Below are positions 36,212-45,083 of a stretch of DNA of 64,000 nt, in pieces (position 1 is the first letter of the stretch; every line of letters starts with the position of its first letter). The notes below the pieces were generated by a model that had not been told where the DNA came from, did no database searches, and saw nothing but the letters and a program-made list of their open reading frames with translations. The DNA is from Akkermansia muciniphila (lineage in GTDB: Bacteria; Verrucomicrobiota; Verrucomicrobiia; Limisphaerales; UBA9464), in contig CAMDGV010000005.1 in the NCBI GenBank assembly GCA_945898055.1, positions 1 through 64,000 of the forward strand, in the 5' to 3' direction. Position numbers and translations under genes: made by a program.

Positions 36212-37123
36212 TCACCCCATAAAAGGTCGCATTGCCTCTAAGATCCGAGGCACCTCGATAAAGGGATTCTCAGGAAGTTCATACTCTAAAGTCACAAATC
36301 CTTGATAGCCTGAATCCCTCAGGATTTTAAAAGTCCGCGGATAATCTGCTTTCTGTTCCTTTTGTCCTGCCGGATGAATCTTGCCTTTAAACTGCACATT
36401 AACCGCCCAAGGTGCACATAAGGCAAGATCCCGATAGGGATCTTCAGAAAAGAAATTACCTGAATCTAAATTAATCCCCACCCAAGGATTCTGCACCGCG
36501 CGAACGATCTCCACCAAACTTTCCGCACGATGCACAATACCTCCGTGATTCTCTACACCGAGAAAAATACCTGCCTTTGCCGCCACTTCTCCGCATTCCT
36601 CTAGAGCAGCAATGGTCAATCTTTTCGCCTCTGCTTCCGATGTCTCGTGGAGAGAGCCAGCAAAAACTCGGATGTGTGGCGCCCCCAACAAGACTGCCCG
36701 TCGGATCCACTCTTTCACTGAAGCGATATTTGCGCTGCGCTTGGAACCGTTGGGATGACAAAAATCGTTTCCTACCGCTGTCCCACTAACCGTGACCCCC
36801 CGAAGATGGGCATGTCGACGAACCTGCAAAATCTCAGTATCCCCCACAGCCTCTGGAAAATAGTAACTCGTTAACTCCGCACCGTCGCAGTGGTGCTCCG
36901 CGCAGAAATCAATAAACCGGAACATATCCATCGCCCCCGGAACATCTTTTCCACTGTGCTTGAATTGATCCCGAAACGAATAGGCCGCCAACCCTAACCG
37001 CAATCGGGAAGGCCCTTTGTGCACAAAAGGTTCCACGGCCTGACTCTGAATTCCACTTATCAGGCTTACAACCGTGAGACCGCCGGAAGTGACAAAACCA
37101 CGACGATTTAACAGGGAAGGCAT
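36212..37123 (-). CDS. Sugar phosphate isomerase/epimerase-like TIM-barrel protein, Tat-exported
   Basis: The 303-residue product starts with SLLNRRGFVTSGGLTVVSLISGIQ, a Tat leader. The body is an AP-endonuclease-2-type TIM barrel: FIDFCAEHHCDGAELTSYYFPE near the start, IRVFAGSLHETSEAEAKRLTI, FLGVENHGGIVHRAESLVEIV (metal-binding Glu and His), VGINLDSGNFFSEDPYRDL (Asp) and FVTLEYELPENPF (Glu). These metal ligands appear in place, so it is probably an active isomerase, epimerase or lyase on a sugar-like compound in the periplasm. Such genes are abundant in Planctomycetes and Verrucomicrobiota. Confidence 0.85.
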   Translation of the reverse strand: MPSLLNRRGFVTSGGLTVVSLISGIQSQAVEPFVHKGPSRLRLGLAAYSFRDQFKHSGKDVPGAMDMFRFIDFCAEHHCDGAELTSYYFPEAVGDTEILQVRRHAHLRGVTVSGTAVGNDFCHPNGSKRSANIASVKEWIRRAVLLGAPHIRVFAGSLHETSEAEAKRLTIAALEECGEVAAKAGIFLGVENHGGIVHRAESLVEIVRAVQNPWVGINLDSGNFFSEDPYRDLALCAPWAVNVQFKGKIHPAGQKEQKADYPRTFKILRDSGYQGFVTLEYELPENPFIEVPRILEAMRPFMG

Positions 37124-37448
37124 TCCAAAGAGTACTCAAGATCGATTCTCGTAAGCAAGATCTCGATCCCCCTTAGCCCGAGGGTTGGGGATAGCACATT
37201 GATTTTTCTTGGATTTCGTAGCGGTAGACTGCGGTTGAAAGTCAGCCTACGGTTCCAGCCACATCGTGCAGTTAGCGTCTTCAGATCCTCACTGTTTTTA
37301 CTTTATATTCGAATCTGGTGTCGGGCGAACAAAGAGGGGAATTTGCCCGTTAATTTGCCTTCGTGTGTGTTGAAACAGTAAAAAATTAGGATGCGTTTCT
37401 AGGGAGAGAAGCCTACCTTAAATCTGCTTTGGGCGGCGGCTCACTCCT

Positions 37449-38939
37449 ATGTCATCTATGCTTTATTTGTTGGCGCGCTGGGGACGCCTTCGTTCAAAAT
37501 TAGTAGCCGAACAGAGGGTTTCAAATTCTTGCCCTCCCGCCTTCCCTCCGATGCCGAGGGCACGGCTCCGCTTGTTTCTAGCTTTGTGGCTTGTTCTCGC
37601 CGTTCATTCCTCCCCGGAGGGACCGCAGAATCGCAGATATCAACAACCTGCCCGATCCCTCGCCGATGCTGGAACCTTCCTAGTCCCTCCCGATGCTTCT
37701 GAGGCTCCCGATTTCCTTCAAACTCCAGTCGGCAAGTACGCCGTTGTGGCTCCTGGCCTGCCGCTGCTGCTCGCGCCCGTTCACGCCACGCTGAAGGCTT
37801 TCCTCCTCCCAATCCATGCCGGACCTGAGCATCCGCTGTGGCCAAAACTCTTCAGCATCGCCGCCTGCGGACTTATCATAGCTCCTCTCCTAGCGCTGGC
37901 GGGCGTTGCATTATTTGAGATCCTCGAGCAACTCGAACCACGCGTGTCGCACCGGATCGGTTGGGTCCTGTTGGCCATCTGCGGTTCGCCTGTGCTCTTT
38001 TACTCCAGTCAGGGAATTTGGTCGCATTCCGCAGCTGCGGCCGGCCTGTTGTTCGTGTTTTGGAGCTTGTGGCTCAAACAGAACCCTTTGCTTGCGGGGG
38101 TTCTCGTGGGTGCTGCGACAGCCGTTGATTACGCGACCGCGATTCCCTCGGGGACAATTATCCTCGCTTGGCTCGCTCACGAGCGGGCCAAGGGTCTCCA
38201 GGACAGGTTCCGCGATTTCTTCCTGCTCGGACTTGGAGTCCTCTTACCCTGCTGCGGACTTCTGCTTTACAACTACGCCATCACTGGATCGCCTTGGATG
38301 ACGCCGCAAAGCTTGCTCGCACAACAGCGGATCGCAGCAGGGCTCAGTCCCGAGTTGCAACTATTTGGCCTGCCCACACCCCACGCGCTTTGGGGCTTGG
38401 CCGCAAGCCCAGGAAGGGGCCTTGCATGGTATTTCCCTGCCTCACTGTTGCTGATTCCAGCGCTGGTACAGAGGTCATGGCGCAAGCAATCAATGGGGCT
38501 TTGCGCTTTGCTAGCGGCGGCGTCAATTTTCCTACTCAACGCGAGTTATGTGGCATGGCATGGGGACGTGTCGTTCGGTCCCCGCCACCTCACGCCCGCG
38601 ATTCCGTTCATCGTCATCGCGATCGCTGGCTCAGGAAAAATGGTTGGAGCGAAGCTTCACTTGGCACAGTCGCTGTTCGGAGTTTCGGCTTTGGTTGCGT
38701 TTGCGGGAGTTGCAACGGGCCCCTCGAGACACATCGGACAAAACCTTCTTCTGTTCTTCTACCGAGGTCCGCACCTGAATTCGCTGCGGTTTTTTAATCA
38801 GGAGTTTCTGCCGGCGTTTGCTGGAGCCCGCGTGGACCTCATGACGCCATTCTGGATCTATGCCGGGGCGGCGCTTGCGGTGTGGCGACTCCTGAAACCA
38901 ATGATGAGGGCCGATGATCAACCGGGGCAGTCGGGTTGA
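37449..38939 (+). CDS. Polytopic membrane protein, GT-C glycosyltransferase-like
   Basis: The 496-residue product has about ten hydrophobic segments. After the first comes an outside loop with QNRRYQQPARSLADAGTFLVPP and then TPVGKYAVVAPGLPLLLAPV, which resembles the first luminal loop of dolichyl/undecaprenyl-phosphate-sugar glycosyltransferases (GT-C, family 39-like), though the expected acidic pair is not obvious. Later segments include SQGIWSHSAAAAGLLFVFW and SFGPRHLTPAIPFIVIAIAG. ATG 37551 (MPRARLRLFLALW) is an alternative start giving 462 residues. The gene is more GC-rich than its surroundings. The function is inferred from topology and loop text only. Confidence 0.65.
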   Translation: MSSMLYLLARWGRLRSKLVAEQRVSNSCPPAFPPMPRARLRLFLALWLVLAVHSSPEGPQNRRYQQPARSLADAGTFLVPPDASEAPDFLQTPVGKYAVVAPGLPLLLAPVHATLKAFLLPIHAGPEHPLWPKLFSIAACGLIIAPLLALAGVALFEILEQLEPRVSHRIGWVLLAICGSPVLFYSSQGIWSHSAAAAGLLFVFWSLWLKQNPLLAGVLVGAATAVDYATAIPSGTIILAWLAHERAKGLQDRFRDFFLLGLGVLLPCCGLLLYNYAITGSPWMTPQSLLAQQRIAAGLSPELQLFGLPTPHALWGLAASPGRGLAWYFPASLLLIPALVQRSWRKQSMGLCALLAAASIFLLNASYVAWHGDVSFGPRHLTPAIPFIVIAIAGSGKMVGAKLHLAQSLFGVSALVAFAGVATGPSRHIGQNLLLFFYRGPHLNSLRFFNQEFLPAFAGARVDLMTPFWIYAGAALAVWRLLKPMMRADDQPGQSG

Positions 38940-39620
38940 ACTCACAGACCCGGTCAGCGGCCCGACAAGACGAAGAAGGAAGGCTGGAGGCAGTCGCATA
39001 CCTAGAACTTTACAGCGTTAAGGAATGAAAGGCACTCGGTGGGAGGGTGAACCTCCGCATTACGGTATTTCGATGCGATTTAGGATCCTGTTCTTCAGGT
39101 CAAAACTACTTAAAACGAGGAACGTCTTTCTCCTCCCGTAGAAGGTCTGATCTTGCACGGAGCGGCCTTGATGGGTGATGCGCTGGAGCTCTGAGTGCGG
39201 AGGAGGCCGACTAGAAAAAAATGAACTTCCCCTTTTTCCTGCACTTTACCTGCTTGTTTATTCAGGCTCTGCTTAAGAAGGATCCCGCTTAAATCGACCT
39301 GGACACTCCTACTAAGATCTCGCCCCGCTGACTCTACAAAAAATTCTTTAGCAAGAGCGTCAGCAAGGAGACTTTGTCTAGGAATCATCTTGCGCCGACT
39401 ATTTATCAACCGGTCGATGAGTCGGAAGCGGGGTCCCTGTTCGGTCAGACAAGGGTGAAAGTCTCAAGGAAAGGAACCTTGAGCCATCCCCTGCGGCAGT
39501 GGAATCTCGGGAGCACTGAGCCGTTGGGTATTTTCATTGTGGTTTGGCTCAAAGGAAATCTAGGAAGGCAGAAGGGAACCTTGTTGTGATAAGAATCCAC
39601 GCTTAGGGTGTCCGAAACAC
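38940..39620. other. Intergenic region with structured, intron-like text near 39.4-39.6 kb; no convincing gene
   Basis: A leftward frame at 39110-39409 (VESAGRDLSRSVQVDLSGILL) has no recognised product and no leader or motif. From 39420 to 39600 the sequence includes caagggtgaaagtctc and a hairpin, ctcaagg (39463-39469) / ccttgag (39477-39483), followed by catcccctgcggcagtgg. The gggtgaaagtc text resembles the 5' part of group II introns, so an intron scrap is possible. Otherwise it would be the leader of the AraC gene. Confidence 0.35.
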
Positions 39621-40595
39621 ATGGGATCCATTGGGAAAAAGGAACAAAGCGTCTTTGAAGGCGAGGCAGATATCTGGCGGGTAGTGGGTGCCGGTTGGAA
39701 ACAGCTTTCGGGTAGTTTTGCTGATTTAGGGTTTAGCTTCGAGTGGCATAATTTTAACGCCGCTGAGCCTCCCGATTGGGCTCGGAGTTTTCACCCTGGG
39801 AGTCTTGAACTTTGCTTAAATTTAACGGGGACAGGTGTGGTGAAAACTAACACAAGTTTCGCTGAATTTACCCCTAGGACGGCTGGCTTTTATTTACAGG
39901 GCCAAGTGCCATTGATCGCACACCGGAAACCGAATGAAACCCATCAATTTATCACAGTCGAATTTCGACCCGACTTTTTGCAGCGCCACTTGTCGGGTTG
40001 TTCGAACTTACTGGATCCTCTGGTAAGCTCCGTTTTTGCGGGGGGCACTTTGGAGTCAGGTGTCTCCACACCTCTCGCACTCACCGCTCGACAACGCGAT
40101 TTTATCTCCGCACTTCGTCAACCACCGGTGCAGGCCGGCGCGCAAGTTCTATGGTATAAAGCCAAGTCGTTAGAGTTGATTAGTGAGTTTTTTTTCAACT
40201 CGCGACCCGATACTGAACTGTTTTGTCGCCGTCAACAACGTGTTGCTCTAGACCGTGTATCGAGGGTAATTGCTCTGCTTAAGATGGATCTGGTGGCCCC
40301 TCCGTCCTTGGAACAAATTGCCCGAGAAGTGGCGTGTAGCTCGTTCTATCTGAGTCGTACCTTTTCTAAAGAAATGGGGCAGACCATTCCCCAATATGTG
40401 CGTCAGTTACGAATGGAAAAGGCAGCCCTGCTCCTTCGTTCGGGTGAATACAATGTCACTGAGGCTGCCTTGGAAGTGGGCTACAATAGTCTGAGTCATT
40501 TTAGTTCGGCATTTCATCAAATCTACGGTTGCTGCCCTGGCTTGTATCCGATGGCAACATCCACCCAAGAAGTCGTCCGGAGCCGAAATCGCTAG
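39621..40595 (+). CDS. AraC-family transcriptional regulator
   Basis: The 324-residue product has an N-terminal effector-binding region (about 1-220), in which SLELCLNLTGTGVV and FYLQGQVPLIAHRKPNETHQF suggest a cupin-like fold. The C-terminal 100 residues carry a double helix-turn-helix: IARLLKMDLVAPPSLEQIAREVACSSFYLSRTF-like text (here VIALLKMDLVAPPSLEQIAR), YVRQLRMEKAALLLRSGEYNVTEAALEVGYNSLSHFSSAFHQIYGCCPG. It probably binds the region before the downstream oxidoreductase gene and activates the 40.7-46.5 kb locus on sensing a sugar-like ligand. The gap to that gene is 105 bases. Confidence 0.9.
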   Translation: MGSIGKKEQSVFEGEADIWRVVGAGWKQLSGSFADLGFSFEWHNFNAAEPPDWARSFHPGSLELCLNLTGTGVVKTNTSFAEFTPRTAGFYLQGQVPLIAHRKPNETHQFITVEFRPDFLQRHLSGCSNLLDPLVSSVFAGGTLESGVSTPLALTARQRDFISALRQPPVQAGAQVLWYKAKSLELISEFFFNSRPDTELFCRRQQRVALDRVSRVIALLKMDLVAPPSLEQIAREVACSSFYLSRTFSKEMGQTIPQYVRQLRMEKAALLLRSGEYNVTEAALEVGYNSLSHFSSAFHQIYGCCPGLYPMATSTQEVVRSRNR

Positions 40596-40700
40596 CCGAT
40601 CAACAACGAGGTCAATCGGTTGAACTCTTCTAATAAAACTGATCCAGCTAATTAAGTTCTTTGCTCTGGGGCTTTTGACCGTTAAAAATTTGGAACCCTT

Positions 40701-41993
40701 ATGTCTAGCTCCCTTTCTCGCCGCCGATTTCTGAAGCGCGCCGCTCAGACGGTTGCAGTGACTCGCCTTCTCAGTTATGCCGGTCCAGCTTGGGCTATTT
40801 CGCCTAACGAGAAGTTGAACCTAGCCGTCATAGGTTGTGCCAACCAAGCCCGCTACGATTTGGATAATGTCGCTCACGAGAACATTGTGGTCCTTTGCGA
40901 TGTTGATGAACTTTTTCTGAATAAGGCTGCGGCAACCTATACAGGTGCCAAGAAGGCGCGCGATTTTCGACGCGTTCTGGACTTAAAGGGGATTGACGCC
41001 GTGGTGGTGGGCACGCCCGATCATACCCATGCGGTCATTAGTGCTGCCGCTCTTCATTCTGGGCGTCACGTTTATTGCGAGAAACCACTGGCTCGGACCA
41101 TCAGCGAAGTGCGGGCCGTGACGGAACTGGCTCGTAAGAAGAAATTGGTCACCCAAATCGGGACCCAGATCCATGGGGGGGCGAATTATCGGCGGGTTGT
41201 GGAACTGATTCAGGCGGGTGCCATCGGAACAGTGGCTGAGGTGCATGTTTGGGTTGGGGGCGGCTTTGGTGGTCGCCGACGGCCAACCGCCACGCCTCCA
41301 GTACCGAAAAATCTCGAGTATGATCTCTGGCTTGGGCCGGTTGAAAAACGACCTTATTCGCCCGAGTATCTTCCCTTCGATTGGCGCCATTGGTGGGCTT
41401 TCGGCGGCGGCACCCTCGCAGACCTCGGGTGTCATCACTTTGACCTTTCGCATTGGGCACTCGGACTTCAGTCACCGGAACGTGTCCGGGTGGTCGATGG
41501 CCCAACTCCCGATCCGGAATGCCCCCCACCGTGGCTTATTGTTGAGTATACTTACCCCGCTCGAGGTGCGAAGCCGCCGGTCAAGCTTCGATGGTATCAC
41601 GGTGACAAACGGCCGCCACACTTTGCCGAAGGTAAGCTACCCAAATGGGGCAATGGCACACTTTTCGTTGGCAGCAAAGGAATGCTGCTCGCCGACTATG
41701 GTAGCCTCGCACTTTTGCCCGAACAGGATTTTGCTGGCTACCAACGTCCGGCCAAATCAATTGCTGACTCTATCGGACACCACCGCGAATGGACTGAAGC
41801 CTGCAAACATGGGGGAAGACCGCTCTGCAGCTTCGACTACTCTGGTCCACTCAGTGAGAGTGTTTTGTTGGGAAATGTTGCTCATCGAACGGGTAAAGAA
41901 ATTATTTGGAACTCGGCAAAAATGAAGGCGGTAGGCGTACCTGAAGCCGACGCTTTCATTCATCACAAGTATCGTAAGGGTTGGAAACTTTGA
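40701..41993 (+). CDS. Gfo/Idh/MocA-family oxidoreductase with Tat leader
   Basis: The 430-residue product begins SSSLSRRRFLKRAAQTVAV, a Tat signal. The NAD(P)-binding domain has LNLAVIGCANQARYD and VVVGTPDHTHAVISAAALHSGRHVYCEKPLARTISE, with the EKP lysine typical of the family. The C-terminal domain contains FDWRHWWAFGGGTLADLGCHHFDLSHWALGLQ, which includes the DLGxHxxD-type catalytic block (GTLADLGCHHFDL). Exported members often act on sugars or glycosides with a tightly held nicotinamide cofactor. It sits between the AraC gene and the DUF1549/DUF1553 cytochrome, so it is likely in the same catabolic operon. Confidence 0.9.
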   Translation: MSSSLSRRRFLKRAAQTVAVTRLLSYAGPAWAISPNEKLNLAVIGCANQARYDLDNVAHENIVVLCDVDELFLNKAAATYTGAKKARDFRRVLDLKGIDAVVVGTPDHTHAVISAAALHSGRHVYCEKPLARTISEVRAVTELARKKKLVTQIGTQIHGGANYRRVVELIQAGAIGTVAEVHVWVGGGFGGRRRPTATPPVPKNLEYDLWLGPVEKRPYSPEYLPFDWRHWWAFGGGTLADLGCHHFDLSHWALGLQSPERVRVVDGPTPDPECPPPWLIVEYTYPARGAKPPVKLRWYHGDKRPPHFAEGKLPKWGNGTLFVGSKGMLLADYGSLALLPEQDFAGYQRPAKSIADSIGHHREWTEACKHGGRPLCSFDYSGPLSESVLLGNVAHRTGKEIIWNSAKMKAVGVPEADAFIHHKYRKGWKL

Positions 41994-42048
41994 ACGATAG
42001 AGCGGGTCCTTTCCCCTGGTAAACTCGGTTAAGTACCTCCCTTTGTGT

Positions 42049-45000
42049 ATGTCCCTTCTTTATTTTAAATCCCTGCGAAGTCTCGTGCAGACCCTCTCTC
42101 AGAGGGCTGTTATGGCCTTGGCAATGGTCCCTTTGGCTCTCCTTCAAGCGGCTCCTTCCGCGGCATTGAAGCGAGTCGATTTCAATCAAGAGATTCGTCC
42201 ACTCTTGGCTGAGTATTGTTACCAATGCCACGGACCAGATTTAGCCAAGCGTAAGGGAGGGTTGCGCTTGGACCAACAGACGGGGGCTATGGCTCGGCTA
42301 GACTCTGGCGTGCGGGCGATCGTGGCGGGTAAACCGACTGAATCACGCCTGCTCCAAGTGATCAGCAGTCAGGATCCTGAGGAACACATGCCGCCGATCA
42401 AGACCGGTAAACAAATGAAGCCGGCCCAAGTCGCTCTCTTGACCCGCTGGATCAGTGAGGGAGCCGACTGGAAGGCTCATTGGTCCTATATTTCTCCAGA
42501 GATCCCACCCCTTCCGGCAGTCCAAAAAAAGGGATGGGGCCGCAACGAAATCGATCGATTCGTCCAACTGAGTCACGAGAAAAACGGACTTAAATCCGCA
42601 CCGGAGGCCGACCGAAGAACTCTCGCGCGGCGGGTGACCCTCGATCTGACTGGCCTGCCGCCGACGGTTGAAGAAGTGGACGCCTTCCTAGCCGACCGGA
42701 ACGGGACAGCGTACGAGGCCCTAGTCGATCGTTTGCTGGCTTCCGAGGCGTATGGGGAACGTATGGCCGTACCGTGGTTGGATCTGGCTCGGTTCGCCGA
42801 TAGCGATGGCTATCACAACGACGCGGCCCGTTCCATGTGGCAGTATCGCGATTGGGTCATCCGAGCTTTCAATGCGAACCAACCCTTCGACCAATTCATT
42901 ATTGACCAACTCGCCGGTGATCTTTTACCCAACGCCACACTCGATCAAAAAGTCGCCACCGCCTTCAATCGAAACGGAATGTCGAGTACCGAAGGGGGCG
43001 CGGATCCAGACGAGTATCTCAATAAATATGTCACCGACCGAGTGAACACCTTTGGGACCGTTTTCTTGGGTTCCTCAATCCAGTGCGCTGAGTGCCACAA
43101 CCACAAGTACGATCCCTTTACCCAGCGCGAGTATTATCAACTTTACGACTTCTTCAATCGCATCCCCGAACGCGGCTTGGATAGCGATCCGGCGCCGCCC
43201 TTTCTCAAGGTTCCGACTCTAGCGCAGGCAACGGAATTAATTACCGCAATCGCTGCCGCTAAAACTCTCACGGCTGAACACCAAAACAGTCTCGATGCAG
43301 CCAATCCTACTTGGGAGGCCGCACAAACGGCTTGGGAGCTTGGTTTTGGATTAGGTACTGATGGCACCAATGCTCTTCAAATAGGGCCTTGGTTTATGGC
43401 AGGACCCTTCCTTGTGCCGGATGGAAAGGGGGCCTACAGCCGAGATTTCGGACCGGAAAATGGATTCAATGCCAACGCCAAATTTAGCGACGGTAAAATC
43501 GCTTGGACGGTTCAGAAAACGTGGAAAGATGGGGCGATTCAAGGGCTCGATTCTGCGGTTGGCGCGACCTATTTGCATCGAACGATCAGTTCTGATCAGG
43601 TGCGGACCCAAGTCTTTTATTTTGGAAGCGACGACGGCCTACGGGTCTGGTTTAACGGTAAGGAAGTGCTTGCCAAAGACCTCACTCGGGGTGTGGCAGC
43701 CAATCAAGATGAAGTTCGGGTCTCCTTAAAGGCTGGGGAAAATCATTTGCTCCTGAAGGTTATCAATTTGGGAGGATCCTGTGGATTTTACTTTGCTACC
43801 GACCGAGATGCGGCCGATCCAAAGATTCTTTCACTTCGAGAACTAGCTCGTCGTGCCTCGGGTCAACGCACAAAGGAACAGTCGACTCAACTTCGCCATC
43901 ATTACCGGGAGACCCGAGTCCCAGAGGTCATCGATCTGGCTCTTCGATCGACGGTTGCCAGAAAGCGCGAAGCTGATGGTGATCGTGCCATTCCGACCTT
44001 GCGGGTGATGGAAGAAATGGCGAAGCCGCGTCCGAGCCATATTCGAATTCGAGGCGATTACCGAGCAAAAGGTGAACTAGTCACGGCGGATGTCCCGACC
44101 AGTTGCCTCCCACCGGCCCGCTTCGGCCCTGCGACCAATCGACTCGACCTCGCCCGCTGGGTGGTTGATCCCTCGAACCCGCTCACCGCGCGGGTGGCTG
44201 TGAATCGATTCTGGGGGTTGTTTTTCCCGAATTCCATTGTTCGAACTGGAAATGAATTTGGCACTAATGGCGAACCCCCAACCCATCCAGAATTGCTCGA
44301 TTGGTTGGCACGCCGATTTGTGGAAGACCGATGGGATGTAAAAGCTATGATGAAACGTATCGTCACCAGTGCTACCTACCGCCAGTCGTCACATGTCAGC
44401 GCTCAGCTTGTTGCTCAAGATCCGGATAATCATCTGCTCGCTCGAGGTCCCCGATTCCGGATGCCGGCCGAGATGCTCCGTGACAATGCTTTGGCGGTGA
44501 GTGGCCTCCTCATCCGCCGACTCGGCGGGCCGAGTGTGAGGCCGTATCAACCTCCAGGCTTGTGGGAGGAAAAAATGTTTGGAGGTAACAAATACGAAGT
44601 CGGCAAGGGAGATGAACTTTATCGACGGAGCCTCTACACACTCTGGAAACGGACAGTGCCCAACCCTACTTTGCAGACCTTTGATGCCCCAGACCGAGCT
44701 TTGTGTACGGTTCAACGTTCTTCAACCTGCACGCCTCTCCAAGCGTTTGTCACGATGAACGACGTCACCTTTCTCGAAGCCGCTCGGGTCTTTGCTCAGA
44801 AGGTTCTCCGAGATGTTCCTACTGGGACGCCACAGGCGAGGATCCAATTGGCCTTTCAAACCGTTCTTGCACGTCAAGCTACTCCTAAGGAGCTCAAGTC
44901 ACTCACCCGACTTGTCAGCGATCTTCAGGCTTCTTATACAGCTGACACGAAAGCAGCTGAGGCCATGACTCGGATTGGGCAAAGTCCGCGTTTAGAAAAA

Positions 45001-45081
45001 GTGCGACCTGCCGAACTTGCTGCCTGGACAGGCCTAGCAAGTGTTGTTTTAAATTTGGATGAAGCTGTCACCCGCGAGTAG
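42049..45081 (+). CDS. PSCyt1-DUF1549-DUF1553 cytochrome-like protein with PA14-like insert
   Basis: I use ATG 42049 (1010 residues); a TTG two codons upstream is possible. A leader (VMALAMVPLALLQAAPSAAL) is followed by PSCyt1 with CYQCH at 57-61, then DUF1549 (LSHEKNGLKSAPEADRRTLA; RRVTLDLTGLPPTVEE) to the second haem motif CAECH at about 346. Between 444 and 584 is a beta-rich insert with GPWFMAGPF, FYFGSDDGLRVWFNGK and LKAGENHLLLKVIN, typical of PA14-like or galactose-binding-like modules that bind carbohydrate. DUF1553 begins near 694 (LTARVAVNRFWGLFF). It is followed two bases later by DUF1501. Likely secreted or surface-bound. Confidence 0.9.
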   Translation: MSLLYFKSLRSLVQTLSQRAVMALAMVPLALLQAAPSAALKRVDFNQEIRPLLAEYCYQCHGPDLAKRKGGLRLDQQTGAMARLDSGVRAIVAGKPTESRLLQVISSQDPEEHMPPIKTGKQMKPAQVALLTRWISEGADWKAHWSYISPEIPPLPAVQKKGWGRNEIDRFVQLSHEKNGLKSAPEADRRTLARRVTLDLTGLPPTVEEVDAFLADRNGTAYEALVDRLLASEAYGERMAVPWLDLARFADSDGYHNDAARSMWQYRDWVIRAFNANQPFDQFIIDQLAGDLLPNATLDQKVATAFNRNGMSSTEGGADPDEYLNKYVTDRVNTFGTVFLGSSIQCAECHNHKYDPFTQREYYQLYDFFNRIPERGLDSDPAPPFLKVPTLAQATELITAIAAAKTLTAEHQNSLDAANPTWEAAQTAWELGFGLGTDGTNALQIGPWFMAGPFLVPDGKGAYSRDFGPENGFNANAKFSDGKIAWTVQKTWKDGAIQGLDSAVGATYLHRTISSDQVRTQVFYFGSDDGLRVWFNGKEVLAKDLTRGVAANQDEVRVSLKAGENHLLLKVINLGGSCGFYFATDRDAADPKILSLRELARRASGQRTKEQSTQLRHHYRETRVPEVIDLALRSTVARKREADGDRAIPTLRVMEEMAKPRPSHIRIRGDYRAKGELVTADVPTSCLPPARFGPATNRLDLARWVVDPSNPLTARVAVNRFWGLFFPNSIVRTGNEFGTNGEPPTHPELLDWLARRFVEDRWDVKAMMKRIVTSATYRQSSHVSAQLVAQDPDNHLLARGPRFRMPAEMLRDNALAVSGLLIRRLGGPSVRPYQPPGLWEEKMFGGNKYEVGKGDELYRRSLYTLWKRTVPNPTLQTFDAPDRALCTVQRSSTCTPLQAFVTMNDVTFLEAARVFAQKVLRDVPTGTPQARIQLAFQTVLARQATPKELKSLTRLVSDLQASYTADTKAAEAMTRIGQSPRLEKVRPAELAAWTGLASVVLNLDEAVTRE

Positions 45082-45083
45082 CC

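Noticed and set aside
39110-39409. 99-codon minus-strand frame before the AraC gene
   Set aside because: No leader, motif or family resemblance; it may be part of a degraded element but cannot be supported as a gene.
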